Source of the DNA: CAYQLY01 sp964418605
GTDB lineage: Bacteria; Bacteroidota; Bacteroidia; Cytophagales; Cyclobacteriaceae
Assembly (NCBI GenBank): GCA_964418605.1
Contig: CAYQLY010000001.1
Span: forward strand, 62,001-126,000
Length of the DNA stretch: 64,000 nt
Direction: 5' to 3'
Below the pieces are notes generated by a model. That model saw only the letters and a program-made list of their open reading frames with translations, searched no databases and had not been told where the DNA came from. The position numbers and the translations under genes are program-made. Position 1 is the stretch's first letter. The number at the start of each line of letters is the position of its first letter. Shown here piece by piece: positions 28,901 to 36,959 of the stretch.

Positions 28901-30967
28901 GATGGTATCGATACGAAAGAGTCATGGGCGTATAGCACTTTTACCTATATAAAAAATGGTCCTGAAGGATGGACGCAAAGTATTTTTCCTCAGATGCTCA
29001 ATGATGCAACAGTGAATCTGATTAAAAATGAAACGACACGGAAGTTTGAATTTTATAAGGAGCGCACAAAAGTTAAGGTAAAAACAGTTGGAGGGTATGT
29101 TGCAGATAGTAATAAATATACGGAGCTCTATTTAGATGATATTGCTTTTGTATATAACGCTCGTTGTTTTAATAATACCATGCTTGGTATAGCATTTGAT
29201 CGGCTAACAGCTAAACCATACTCAGCTTTCACAGCAGAGAAAGGATATTCATTGTCTGGATATTATTGTGGAAGGCAACCTATAGTCGTGAATATGATGG
29301 TGAACCCTACTGTAGTATCTAAATATATTGATGAGGTTAAAGATGGCGATTATCTTATCTTATCTTCGACAGGCTCTGTTGCATTTGAAACCTGGCCCAA
29401 TGATCTTAAACAAAAATTAAAAGATGTGGTAGGTGTTGATCTGGTTGAGTTTAATAAATTGAAAAATGGATATGGTTGTATTATTCTTGGACAAAAAAAT
29501 TCCGGAAAACCAGCTACTTTAATTATCCCTAATCTAGCTTCTCCAATACCTGCTAAAGAACAGATATTAACATTAGATTATAATGTATTGAGTGAACCTA
29601 ATAAGGGCTATATTTATTCATCTAAAATAGGTCCTGCTTTATCTTGGCAAACATTTTATAGATATATATTGCCTAAGCCTTTAATATCTAAAATAACATT
29701 TGATATCATAGGTATTGGATTAAATGATCAAGAAACTGTTTTATTTTCTAATGTTACAACAAATGTATTTGACTTAAGTTCTATTGATGCAAAGCAGTAT
29801 CCCTATTTAAGGTTAAAAGCTACCGTTGATGATATAACTCCGCCACAACTTAGAAGTTGGCGTGTTCATTTTGGAGGTGTTCCAGAGGGCGTTGTTCTGT
29901 TGGATCCTAAGCAAGATAAACCGTTGAATGACTTTAAAATTAATATTCAAGAAGGAGAGTTGTCTAAAGTTTATTTTCAGTTTGTTAATATTTCTAAATC
30001 TGATTTTAAAGAACCCTTACAGGTTGAATTTAGTTTAACAAATCAGACCACTTTGCAGAAAGCTAAGCTTACAAAAGGATTAACTCCATTAGTGAAAGGA
30101 GATACATTGAAATTTTCATATGATTTTAATTCACTCAACAAAGTAGGACCGAATGATTTTCAAGTTTATGTTAATCCTAAGGTGCAGCCTGAGCAGTATT
30201 ATTATAATAACATTTTAAATTTATCTTCTTTCTTTGTTGTAGCTAAGGATATCACTCATCCAGTATTGGATGTGGTTTTTGATGGGAACCATATTATGGA
30301 TGGAGATATTGTTTCACCTCATGTGCTTGCTGGAATAAGTCTTAAAGATGAAAACAATTATTTATTGCGAAAAGATACGGCTGGTATTGATATTTTTATA
30401 AAAAAACCGTGTGAGGGTTGTCAATTTGAGCGGCTTTCATTTACCGATCCTGCTTTACGATGGATTCCTGCAGGAACCGATAATCGTTTCAAGATCGATT
30501 ATCAGTTTCAAAATTTACCTAATGGTATTTATACATTCCGTGTTCAAGCCTCTGATGTGACTGGTAATCGTTCAGGTCTTCAACCGTATCAAATTAATTT
30601 TGAGGTGATTAATGAATCTCAGATTACTCATTTTTATCCTTATCCTAATCCATTCTCAACTAAAATGCGTTTTGTGTTTACTTTGACAGGAAGTGAAATC
30701 CCTGATGAAATAAAAATTCAGATCATGACTGTAACAGGTAAAATAGTAAGAGAGGTAACACAAGATGAGTTAGGTCCTATTAAAATTGGAAATAACTTAT
30801 CTTCATTTGAATGGGATGGAAAAGATGAATATGGTGATCAATTAGCGAATGGAGTTTATTTGTATAAGGTTTTTGTCAAGAAGAATGGAGAATACCTTGA
30901 GACAAGAACTACGGCAGCAGATAAAGCCTTTCATAAAGGATTTGGAAAAATTTATCTTTTGAGATAA
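25967..30967 (+). CDS. PorU2-like C25 family peptidase (type IX secretion sortase homologue)
   Basis: 1666 residues from ATG 25967 (MKKVFVVIAV signal peptide ending at VYAQ); a TTG at 25913 would add a poor N-terminal extension. The gingipain-like C25 domain spans about 380-780, with catalytic His634 in FLGHAAP and Cys668 in NGCNTAN. Beta-sandwich segments follow, and the C-terminal 100 residues form a FlgD-like/type IX sorting-like domain (YPYPNPFSTKM..., ANGVYLYKVFV). PorU cuts the C-terminal signal of cargo and attaches it to the cell surface; PorU2 is a larger homologue of unproven role. It follows the PorV2-like gene by about 60 bases. Confidence 0.85.
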   Translation: MKKVFVVIAVLFFLKTREESNVYAQVGNEWIVYTQPYVKIKVAEDKIYRLTYQNLSDAGFPVAGDPRRFQLFYRGVQQAILVQGEGDGVFDNTDYIEFYGQKNNGYLDQYLYVTPTDQPNPYYNIYSDSTALFLTIGASNGKRMSSFSQPNMGLPAEPYHLEEKLLVLSNEYSEGQRYPYGSLEGRASLSSFDKAEGWTGVTVSKGAQLTYTITGVDNIVSTGPKPSIDAMVVGRNNRLHKVNIAVGPATLRSIRDVNFDYFDKFLVSELLEFADITGTGEFKVRLTVNGDPFDPGPDAASVSYIKFLFPQLTDMSGVSSKIFQLEARPGGKSYIEITNAPVVSAIYDITDVNNVSVVGFTQVGTQVNCVVSNTISRRKLLVTSNPPLLPNIERVNFRKIDPAKHNYLIITHKSLTGPAGGFSNASRAYADYRASVGGGKYDTLLIDIDQVYNQFAYGELAPIALRRFASFMLKTGKPEYLFIIGKARRVMDNYNRTNAGGVADLIPLGGWPGSDIVYTSGLGTAVYEPAIATGRLLARTPQDIINYLNKVKEYESAPQNDLAKKEILQLSGGFLQGEIDTFKSYIQGFKAIAEGKYLGAHVTNLSKSINAGVQLINVSEYVNKGLVLLTFLGHAAPRVTDIEIGFASDPFNNYVNKGKYFMMLVNGCNTANVFNPTVSLSEDWTLVPDKGAILFLANSSEAGYSNILRNYSDVFYKVAFADSVYLNQSVGKIQQEVIRRFTTDYGDDEFYIGSTQQMFLQGDPAIRLFPSTKPDYQIANDQLFIKSYGNLPLNALSDSFSIACIVKNFGRVKSNLLPIRVRRTLSTGKVLQYDTVVNSTYYKDTIYVRIKSKDATTFGLNKFEVALDPYNLIDEVDETNNTAFLDFFMPLNKVAPLYPIEFSIVNTLSVDLIAQPTNVLADDKEYLFEIDTSYLFNSAWKQKKIFLKDGGLPNWKVNLISNSPANDTTAYYWRIKFNDGIDTKESWAYSTFTYIKNGPEGWTQSIFPQMLNDATVNLIKNETTRKFEFYKERTKVKVKTVGGYVADSNKYTELYLDDIAFVYNARCFNNTMLGIAFDRLTAKPYSAFTAEKGYSLSGYYCGRQPIVVNMMVNPTVVSKYIDEVKDGDYLILSSTGSVAFETWPNDLKQKLKDVVGVDLVEFNKLKNGYGCIILGQKNSGKPATLIIPNLASPIPAKEQILTLDYNVLSEPNKGYIYSSKIGPALSWQTFYRYILPKPLISKITFDIIGIGLNDQETVLFSNVTTNVFDLSSIDAKQYPYLRLKATVDDITPPQLRSWRVHFGGVPEGVVLLDPKQDKPLNDFKINIQEGELSKVYFQFVNISKSDFKEPLQVEFSLTNQTTLQKAKLTKGLTPLVKGDTLKFSYDFNSLNKVGPNDFQVYVNPKVQPEQYYYNNILNLSSFFVVAKDITHPVLDVVFDGNHIMDGDIVSPHVLAGISLKDENNYLLRKDTAGIDIFIKKPCEGCQFERLSFTDPALRWIPAGTDNRFKIDYQFQNLPNGIYTFRVQASDVTGNRSGLQPYQINFEVINESQITHFYPYPNPFSTKMRFVFTLTGSEIPDEIKIQIMTVTGKIVREVTQDELGPIKIGNNLSSFEWDGKDEYGDQLANGVYLYKVFVKKNGEYLETRTTAADKAFHKGFGKIYLLR

Positions 30968-30971
30968 ATCT

Positions 30972-32129
30972 ATGAATTATTTAAAAAAGTGTTTTCATTT
31001 ATATAGAAATGAATTTTTGCTTTTTATTTTTTGGTTAGTTAGTCAATTTATTCTATCAAATTATTATGGTATTAGGATTGCTAATGACTCGCGACGTTAT
31101 ATTGTTCTAGCTTCTCAGTTGGCAGTTGATGGTGATATTGTTTTTGGTAAACATTTTTGGTACATCGGGTATATTGGATTTTTAGCACTTTGTTTTAAAG
31201 CTGGATTTTTTTTCTCAACAATTATAACCTTACAGGTTGTCTTGAACGGTTTGTCATGTTTAGCATTAGGTGTAATTTCAAATACTCTTTTTAAAAATAA
31301 AAAAATAAGCTATGTAGTTGTTTTTTTTTATATGCTCTTTATTGAGTTGCATAGTTTTAGTTATTATATACTCACAGAATCATTTTATATAAGCATGCTT
31401 ATATTTTCTTTTTTGATAATGATTCAAGGCTCTCGATTAATACATTATTTAATCATTGCGCCTTTCTTACTAATCACATCCCTTATTAGGCCATCTGGAT
31501 GTATTCTTTTTACTTCTTTTTTTCTATTTCTTATGACATCTTATTGGCCATTGATTAAAAAAAATAAATATATATTTTATAGTTTAGTCTTTATTTTTTT
31601 TAGTGCTGGTCTTTTTTTACTTAATATAATACTTAAAAATTTTAATATAGTTAACGAGTATGCTAAAGGTGAAACTATTTTTAGATATTCTTCAGCTAAA
31701 CTTTCGGTAAATGGGGTATGGATGCCATCGCCAACAGAAGACCCGTTAGTTCAGTTTGTGCAATTTGTTTTTTATAATCCGTTGTTTTTTTCTAAGTTGG
31801 TGTGTTTTAAATTATACTATTTTTTTATACATGTAAAACCTTATTATTCATTTTACCATAATGTATATATTTTATCTCTTTTGTGCATGGTCTATGTATT
31901 TGCTTTCTTTGGTTTCTTAAAATCTAAGATAAAGAAACAGGTGCTGTTTTTTATATATTTATTTATTGTTTTGCAAGCGGCTATGGTTGGACTTACAGTG
32001 GAAGATTGGGATGGACGTTTTCTGATGCCTTTATTCCCTTTTTTAAGCTTATTTGCTGGAACGGGATGTTTTTTATTTTTTGTTCGTTTTCGAAAAATAA
32101 TTACAAAACGTATGAATCCCACACGTTGA
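30972..32129 (+). CDS. Polytopic membrane protein, GT-C glycosyltransferase-like
   Basis: 385 residues with about 9-10 membrane helices. The first periplasmic loop holds RIANDSRRYIVLASQLA, an acidic/Arg pattern resembling the catalytic loop of GT-C (PMT/mannosyltransferase-like) enzymes, and a later loop has WDGRFLMPLFPF, typical of this fold. The gene starts 5 bases after the PorU2-like gene, so it could act on secreted proteins or surface glycans, but that is inference. Its last 57 bases overlap the convergent nth gene. Confidence 0.65.
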   Translation: MNYLKKCFHLYRNEFLLFIFWLVSQFILSNYYGIRIANDSRRYIVLASQLAVDGDIVFGKHFWYIGYIGFLALCFKAGFFFSTIITLQVVLNGLSCLALGVISNTLFKNKKISYVVVFFYMLFIELHSFSYYILTESFYISMLIFSFLIMIQGSRLIHYLIIAPFLLITSLIRPSGCILFTSFFLFLMTSYWPLIKKNKYIFYSLVFIFFSAGLFLLNIILKNFNIVNEYAKGETIFRYSSAKLSVNGVWMPSPTEDPLVQFVQFVFYNPLFFSKLVCFKLYYFFIHVKPYYSFYHNVYILSLLCMVYVFAFFGFLKSKIKKQVLFFIYLFIVLQAAMVGLTVEDWDGRFLMPLFPFLSLFAGTGCFLFFVRFRKIITKRMNPTR

Positions 32130-32720
32130 GCATTTAGGTTTTCGAGCTAAACAGACATATCTTCCATGGAGAATAAGCCAGTGGTGAGCTTGTGGAATAT
32201 ATTTTTCAGGAATAAGTTTAACTAATTCAGTTTCTACGTGGAGTGGTGTTTGGGCCTTGATGCTTACTAGTCCAATTCGTTTAGAAACACGAAATACATG
32301 TGTATCTACTGCCATTTTAGGTTGATTGTAAATAACAGAGGCAATGACGTTTGCCGTTTTTCGACCTACTCCTGGGAGTTGTTGAAGATCTTCAACAGAG
32401 TCAGGTATTTTATTTTTAAACTTTTCGACCAACATAGTAGCCATACCTAATAGGTGTTTGGTTTTGTTATTGGGATAAGATATACTTTTGATATAAGGGT
32501 ATAATTCTTCAAATGTACTTTGTGCTAGTTTTTTTGCAGTAGGAAATTTTTTAAACAATAAAGGTGTAATACTGTTTACTCTTTTATCCGTACACTGAGC
32601 ACTTAATATAACGGCTATCAGTAATTCATATGGATTGGTATAATGAAGCTCGGTTTGTGCTTGGGGCTGATGCTCGATAAAGTACTGTATGAATAAATCT
32701 ATTCTTTCTTTTTTAGTCAT
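32073..32720 (-). CDS. nth: Endonuclease III (DNA glycosylase/AP lyase)
   Basis: 215 residues. Base-excision-repair enzyme for oxidised pyrimidines. The helix-hairpin-helix LPGVGRKTANVIAS holds catalytic Lys121, and VDTHV holds Asp139. The 4Fe-4S cluster ligands are C190, C197, C200 and C206 (spacing 6-2-5). Full length for the family. Its 3' end runs antiparallel over the end of the membrane-protein gene for 57 bases, including the last cluster Cys codons. Confidence 0.96.
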   Translation of the reverse strand: MTKKERIDLFIQYFIEHQPQAQTELHYTNPYELLIAVILSAQCTDKRVNSITPLLFKKFPTAKKLAQSTFEELYPYIKSISYPNNKTKHLLGMATMLVEKFKNKIPDSVEDLQQLPGVGRKTANVIASVIYNQPKMAVDTHVFRVSKRIGLVSIKAQTPLHVETELVKLIPEKYIPQAHHWLILHGRYVCLARKPKCSTCGIHTFCNYFSKTNKK

Positions 32721-32785
32721 GTATGCATTTGGGAATACCTTGTTAATTTAGCATACTAATTTATGTGTTTTTTGTAAAATAATCT

Positions 32786-33376
32786 TTACGCACTGAGCTG
32801 TTGAAAATTTAATTTTTTCTTTTCCATGTATTTCCGGAGATTAATAAGCGCATACCGCATACGTCCTAATGCGGTATTAATACTAATGTCTTTATAAGTG
32901 GCGATTTCTTGGAAGCTCATTTCCATATAATGCCTCATCCATACAATTTCTTTTTGTTCACGAGGCAGTGTTCGAATAATTTTGCGAATCGTTTGACGAA
33001 TTTCTTTTTTAATATGCCGAGATTCAATTGGTGGGTCTGCTAAAATAAGTTTATTGGATAGTCCAAATTCCTCATCACTTATGGTTGGGTATTTTTTTTC
33101 TCTTCTGAAATAATCAATAGCTAAGTTCCGTGCAATGCGGTTGATCCATGGAAGAAACTTTCCTTCATCCGTATACTTTCCTGTTTGGAGTATACTAATG
33201 GATTTGATAAACACATCTTGGAGAAGATCTTCAGCGACAGCCGAGTCTTTGACGATAAGATAAATAGTGTTATATACTTTAGATTTATACCTTTTGAAAA
33301 GCTCAGTAAATGCCTTTTCATCGCCATCTTGGTAAAGAGACACGAGCATCGTGTCCGTCATTTGGTGATTCATCAT
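32786..33376 (-). CDS. ECF-type RNA polymerase sigma factor
   Basis: 196 residues with region 2 (AVAEDLLQDVFIKSISILQT, FLPWINRIARNLAIDYFR) and region 4 (LPREQKEIVWMRHYMEMSFQEIA and the HTH to SINTALGRMRYALINLRKYM). No FecR or zinc-finger anti-sigma gene adjoins it. It has its own good promoter. Tandem start codons ATGATG at 33376; either may be used. Confidence 0.92.
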   Translation of the reverse strand: MMNHQMTDTMLVSLYQDGDEKAFTELFKRYKSKVYNTIYLIVKDSAVAEDLLQDVFIKSISILQTGKYTDEGKFLPWINRIARNLAIDYFRREKKYPTISDEEFGLSNKLILADPPIESRHIKKEIRQTIRKIIRTLPREQKEIVWMRHYMEMSFQEIATYKDISINTALGRMRYALINLRKYMEKKKLNFQQLSA

Positions 33377-33449
33377 ACGTTTCTAATTATGTATTAATAA
33401 GTAACGTAGATATGTTTCATAGGGTGAGAAATAGGGTTTTTAATTCCAT

Positions 33450-33480
33450 CAAAAATAGAAATAAAAAATGTATTTGTCAA
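33450..33480 (-). promoter_or_regulatory. Promoter of the sigma-factor gene
   Basis: On the minus strand, TTG (33480-33478), 20-bp spacer, TATTTTTG (33457-33450), about 74 bases before the start codon, directly after the stop codon of the ArsR-like gene. Confidence 0.6.
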
Positions 33481-33483
33481 GGG

Positions 33484-33876
33484 CTACTTGCTAGGGAATG
33501 ATGTAGTCGGATTTTCAAGATGAAATGCTGCCAGTTCCCGATTGGAATACATAGTTTGATAGAGGTCTATATCTTTAAGTAATGTAGTATCACGTTCCAT
33601 ATAAGATAGAAGTGTTTCTATGAAATCAATAAGCTCTTCTCTAATATAATAATAGGCCCATTGATTTATTTTTTTACTACTTACAAGACCTGCATTTTTT
33701 AAATAAATAAGGTGGCGTGATGTTTTGGTTTGTGTAAAATTAAGAATTTGACAAAGGTCAGATATACAGAGTTGTTTTTTTTTGTATAATAAATGTAAAA
33801 TACGCACGCGTGCATCTTCACTGAGGCATTTAAATACTTGACAGGCGGAGGAGAGGCTTAGCTTTTTTAGTTTCAT
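33484..33876 (-). CDS. ArsR-type winged-helix regulator
   Basis: 130 residues. The first 90 form an ArsR-like winged helix: VFKCLSEDARVRILHLL, LCISDLCQILNFTQTKTSRH (recognition helix) and LVSSKKINQWAYYYI (wing). The metal-binding CxC motif of ArsR is not evident, so the signal may not be a metal. It follows the TPR gene by 3 bases and would be co-transcribed with the Bat genes upstream. Confidence 0.82.
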   Translation of the reverse strand: MKLKKLSLSSACQVFKCLSEDARVRILHLLYKKKQLCISDLCQILNFTQTKTSRHLIYLKNAGLVSSKKINQWAYYYIREELIDFIETLLSYMERDTTLLKDIDLYQTMYSNRELAAFHLENPTTSFPSK

Positions 33877-33879
33877 AAG

Positions 33880-34716
33880 TTACCAATTAGATTGATTAGG
33901 TCTGTTGTTTTTCTTTGTTTTTCGTTGTTGCTGTTGCAAATATTGGACTTCATTATTTTTCATTGCTTCTAGAACAGCATTTGCTTTTTCTTCACTTAGT
34001 TGAAGTTTTTTTAATTCCTGTCGTAATTTTTCTTTTTTTTGATTTGAAGCTTCTTTTTCTTCTTCTGTATTTTTTTCTTCTTTTTGTTTGTCTTTTTTTC
34101 CCTCTTCAGTTTGATTTTTATCTTTAGATGAATCTTGTTTTTTTTCTCCTTCTTTTTTTTGTTTCTCAGAATTATCAGATTCTTTTTTGTCTTTTTTTGA
34201 AGAAGAGGAATCTTGGTTTTTATCTTCTTCGTTTTTATTTTTTTTATCTGATTGATTGTTGTCTTTATTTTTTTGCTGATCGTTTTGTTTTTTTTCCAGT
34301 ATTTTTTTGATTACCTCATAATTATATCTAGCCTGTTCATTAGCTGGATTTATTTTTAATGATTCTTTTGAATAAGCTAATGCTTTTTCTAAATCTTTGG
34401 CTTGGTAGGATAAAATTCCCAGTTGTTGTTGTGCAATAGATTTGAGCAGTGGATCAGCCGTAGTACTGGAATTTGTATAATGTTTTTTTGATTGAGTTGT
34501 ATCTTTTAGTAAATAATAGCAGTGGCCTAGATTAAGCTCAGCTTGATTATTTTTCAATTTTAAAGAATCAAGAAGGGTGTGGATATAATTAGATGCGTTT
34601 TTATAATTTTTAGCGTTATAGCTTTTTTGTGCTTTTTTTTTCGTTTGATTAGTAAGATGTATCTTCCCGAGATGGAAGAATAGAAAGATAAACGATAAGT
34701 ATAAAAAACTTTTCAT
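33880..34716 (-). CDS. TPR protein with charged low-complexity tail (BatC-like)
   Basis: 278 residues. A membrane-targeting N-terminus (SFLYLSFIFLFFHL) is followed by 2-3 tetratricopeptide repeats (about 30-145), then a long Lys/Glu/Asp/Asn/Gln-rich segment (about 148-235) and a short C-terminal helix. The order TPR plus charged tail beside a VWA gene matches BatC of the aerotolerance cluster. The start codon overlaps the end of the VWA gene by 4 bases, a sign of coupled translation. Confidence 0.78.
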   Translation of the reverse strand: MKSFLYLSFIFLFFHLGKIHLTNQTKKKAQKSYNAKNYKNASNYIHTLLDSLKLKNNQAELNLGHCYYLLKDTTQSKKHYTNSSTTADPLLKSIAQQQLGILSYQAKDLEKALAYSKESLKINPANEQARYNYEVIKKILEKKQNDQQKNKDNNQSDKKNKNEEDKNQDSSSSKKDKKESDNSEKQKKEGEKKQDSSKDKNQTEEGKKDKQKEEKNTEEEKEASNQKKEKLRQELKKLQLSEEKANAVLEAMKNNEVQYLQQQQRKTKKNNRPNQSNW

Positions 34717-35684
34717 AGGCGAATGACACTTGTTTTGAAAAGTATATCAAATGTAAATAAAAATACACCAATTACTAGAAAATAAAAATACGCATTTGAG
34801 CTTGTATCTACTTTTTTAATTTCTTTGATTTCACCTCGAAGTTGTTGCAATGTAGTTGTTAATTTATCGATTTCATTAATTTGGTCACTTGTCTCAAAAT
34901 AACTTCCATTTGTTTTTTTGGACATTTCTTGTAGTGATTCAGCTTTTAGTTTGGTGATTACATCTTTGTTGGTATCATCTTTCATGAATCTGCCTGAAGA
35001 CAACGGTATTCTTCCTCCTTGACGTGTTCCTATACCCCATGTAAAGAGATAGATGTTTTCTTTTTTTATTTTTTTTATAATCTCTTCGGAGTCTGTCCCA
35101 AAATCTTCTCCATCGCTGATGAGTAGAATGATTTTAGAATGATTATTTGAAGGAGATGTGTTTTCTGTGGTAAGTTTTTCAAGTGCTATTCGTAATGCAG
35201 GTGTAAAATCAGTTCCTCTGCTTGATACTAAATTGGTTTGCAACGTTTCGATAAAAAGTTGAACTGCACTTTGATCATAGGTAAGAGGGCATTGTACAAA
35301 AGCATCCGATGAAAATAAGATGAGGCCAATTCGATCACCTGCTAATTGTTTGATGAATTCTTTCAGTTGAAGTTTGACACGTTCTAGTCTGCTTGGCTGA
35401 ATGTCTATAGCATTCATTGATTCTGAAATATCTATGGCTATAAAGATATCTTTGGCTATCACTTTTATTTCTTTTTTCTTTTCCATCCAAGATGGACCTA
35501 ATAGAGCTATTATAAATAAGCTGAAGTAAGTGGTTCTTAGGGTCATCTTCAACACTAAGGGAATAGATCGAATAGATACTTTTTTTCGAAGAAAAAAATA
35601 ATGCATTAAAAATAAAATAGAGAGCACCATAAACATTATGATAAAAATAATATGCTCTATATCTAGTTGATAGATCCAATTCAT
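34713..35684 (-). CDS. VWA-domain protein (BatA/BatB-like aerotolerance protein)
   Basis: 323 residues from ATG 35684 (MNWIYQLDIEHI); a TTG at 35702 is also in frame. Two N-terminal membrane segments are followed by a von Willebrand A domain with the MIDAS motif DISES (D85, S87, S89) and TDFTPAL, and LISDGEDFG, and by a C-terminal membrane helix. Bat proteins are linked to envelope and oxidative stress. MoxR and BatD, the usual partners, are not in this cluster; a second BatA-like gene lies at 48482. Confidence 0.88.
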   Translation of the reverse strand: MNWIYQLDIEHIIFIIMFMVLSILFLMHYFFLRKKVSIRSIPLVLKMTLRTTYFSLFIIALLGPSWMEKKKEIKVIAKDIFIAIDISESMNAIDIQPSRLERVKLQLKEFIKQLAGDRIGLILFSSDAFVQCPLTYDQSAVQLFIETLQTNLVSSRGTDFTPALRIALEKLTTENTSPSNNHSKIILLISDGEDFGTDSEEIIKKIKKENIYLFTWGIGTRQGGRIPLSSGRFMKDDTNKDVITKLKAESLQEMSKKTNGSYFETSDQINEIDKLTTTLQQLRGEIKEIKKVDTSSNAYFYFLVIGVFLFTFDILFKTSVIRL

Positions 35685-35711
35685 AGGATTGTAATAAATC
35701 AAATTTACATC

Positions 35712-36032
35712 TTAATCTTCATTTTCTAAAAAAAGAGTATATGCATTTTTTAGTTCTCTTAAGGCATGGTGGTCATTTATTTTGGTTGCTATAGCTATGC
35801 CCTTTGCATAAATGGCATTTGCTTTTTCCAGTTCATTTATAGTTGTATAAAAGTATGCAGCATGGTAGTAGGTTGGGATGTAGCTTTCATGTTCAGAAAG
35901 TAATTTTTCAAAATAGATGCATGCTTGTATCGATTTTATGTTCATATACTCTAATGCAATAGCATATAGTGTGAAAGGATCATGAGGTTCTTTTTCTAGG
36001 AAGCTCAGCAATTGCTCTAGTCGTGTAGTCAT
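35712..36032 (-). CDS. Small TPR protein
   Basis: 106 residues, about three tetratricopeptide-type helix pairs (PHDPFTLYAIALEYMN, IPTYYHAAYFYTTINELEKA). No signal peptide. It precedes the VWA gene by about 27 bases and may be the first gene of that run. Binding partner unknown. Confidence 0.75.
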   Translation of the reverse strand: MTTRLEQLLSFLEKEPHDPFTLYAIALEYMNIKSIQACIYFEKLLSEHESYIPTYYHAAYFYTTINELEKANAIYAKGIAIATKINDHHALRELKNAYTLFLENED

Positions 36033-36165
36033 AGGGGCTTTTGTTTAAAAAAAATAAAATTTATGGCAAAATGAGCATATAAAAAGTAAATTAACAAAAT
36101 AGAAACTTTGTTAGCAAGGTATTAGTTTAATCCTTAAATTCAGCCCAAATTTACTTAGTAATAAT

Positions 36166-36903
36166 ATGAAAATTTTAGTTTGTATTAGTCATGTTCCTGA
36201 TACCACATCCAAAATTACATTTACAGATAACAATCAAAAATTAAATACATCTGGATTGCAATTTATTATTGGTCCATATGATGATTATGCATTGGCACGT
36301 GCTATTGAACTGAAAGAATCACTTCATGCATCTGTCACAGTAATTAATATAGGTGAAGCAGATACTGAACCAACTATTCGAAAGGCATTGGCCATTGGAG
36401 CAGATGATGCTGTTCGTGTGAATGCTTTTCCGATAGACAGTTTTTTTGTAGCGAAACAAATTGCACATATCGCACAACAAGAAAAATTTGACATTATTTT
36501 AACAGGTAGAGAATCTATCGATTTTAATGGTGGTCAGGTTCATGGGATGGTTGGTGAGTTGCTGGGTATACCGTCTGTTTCCCCAGTGATGAAGTTGGAT
36601 ATAGAAGGAGATAAAGCCATGCTAGTACGTGAAATAGAGGGTGGTAAAGAATATATAGAAGTAAAATTGCCTTTTGTTGCAGGTTGTCAAGAGCCTATAG
36701 CAGAGTGGAAAATTCCTTCTATGCGCGGCATTATGTCTGCTAAAACAAAAGTATTGAAAGTAGTAGAGCCTGTTTCGGTTGATCATACATCTCAGCTTGT
36801 GTCGTATGAGCTGCCTCCTGCTAAAGGAGCATGTAAACTTATAGCTGCTGATCAAGTTGAAGAATTAGTAAGGCTATTAAAAGAAGAGGCAAAAGTACTA
36901 TAG
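36166..36903 (+). CDS. etfB: Electron transfer flavoprotein, beta subunit
   Basis: 245 residues. Cytoplasmic ETF carries electrons from acyl-CoA and other dehydrogenases to the quinone pool. The beta-subunit signature is visible: MKILVCISHVPDTTSK, GPYDDYALARAIELKE, and the AMP/FAD loop ILTGRESIDFNGGQVHGMVGE. It is followed after 56 bases by etfA, and the cluster etfB-etfA-DUF151 is common in Bacteroidota. Confidence 0.96.
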   Translation: MKILVCISHVPDTTSKITFTDNNQKLNTSGLQFIIGPYDDYALARAIELKESLHASVTVINIGEADTEPTIRKALAIGADDAVRVNAFPIDSFFVAKQIAHIAQQEKFDIILTGRESIDFNGGQVHGMVGELLGIPSVSPVMKLDIEGDKAMLVREIEGGKEYIEVKLPFVAGCQEPIAEWKIPSMRGIMSAKTKVLKVVEPVSVDHTSQLVSYELPPAKGACKLIAADQVEELVRLLKEEAKVL

Positions 36904-36959
36904 CCTTTTATGTATTTCATAAATTAATATAATCTAAAAAAAATAAACATAACTTAAAA

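Noticed and set aside
33880..34310. Leu/Phe-rich open frames opposite the BatC-like charged tail
   Set aside because: They are the complement of the Lys/Glu/Asp low-complexity coding region, not membrane proteins.
34020..34330. Repetitive T-rich DNA as a possible repeat array
   Set aside because: It is the charged low-complexity coding tail of the TPR protein, with no regular repeat unit.
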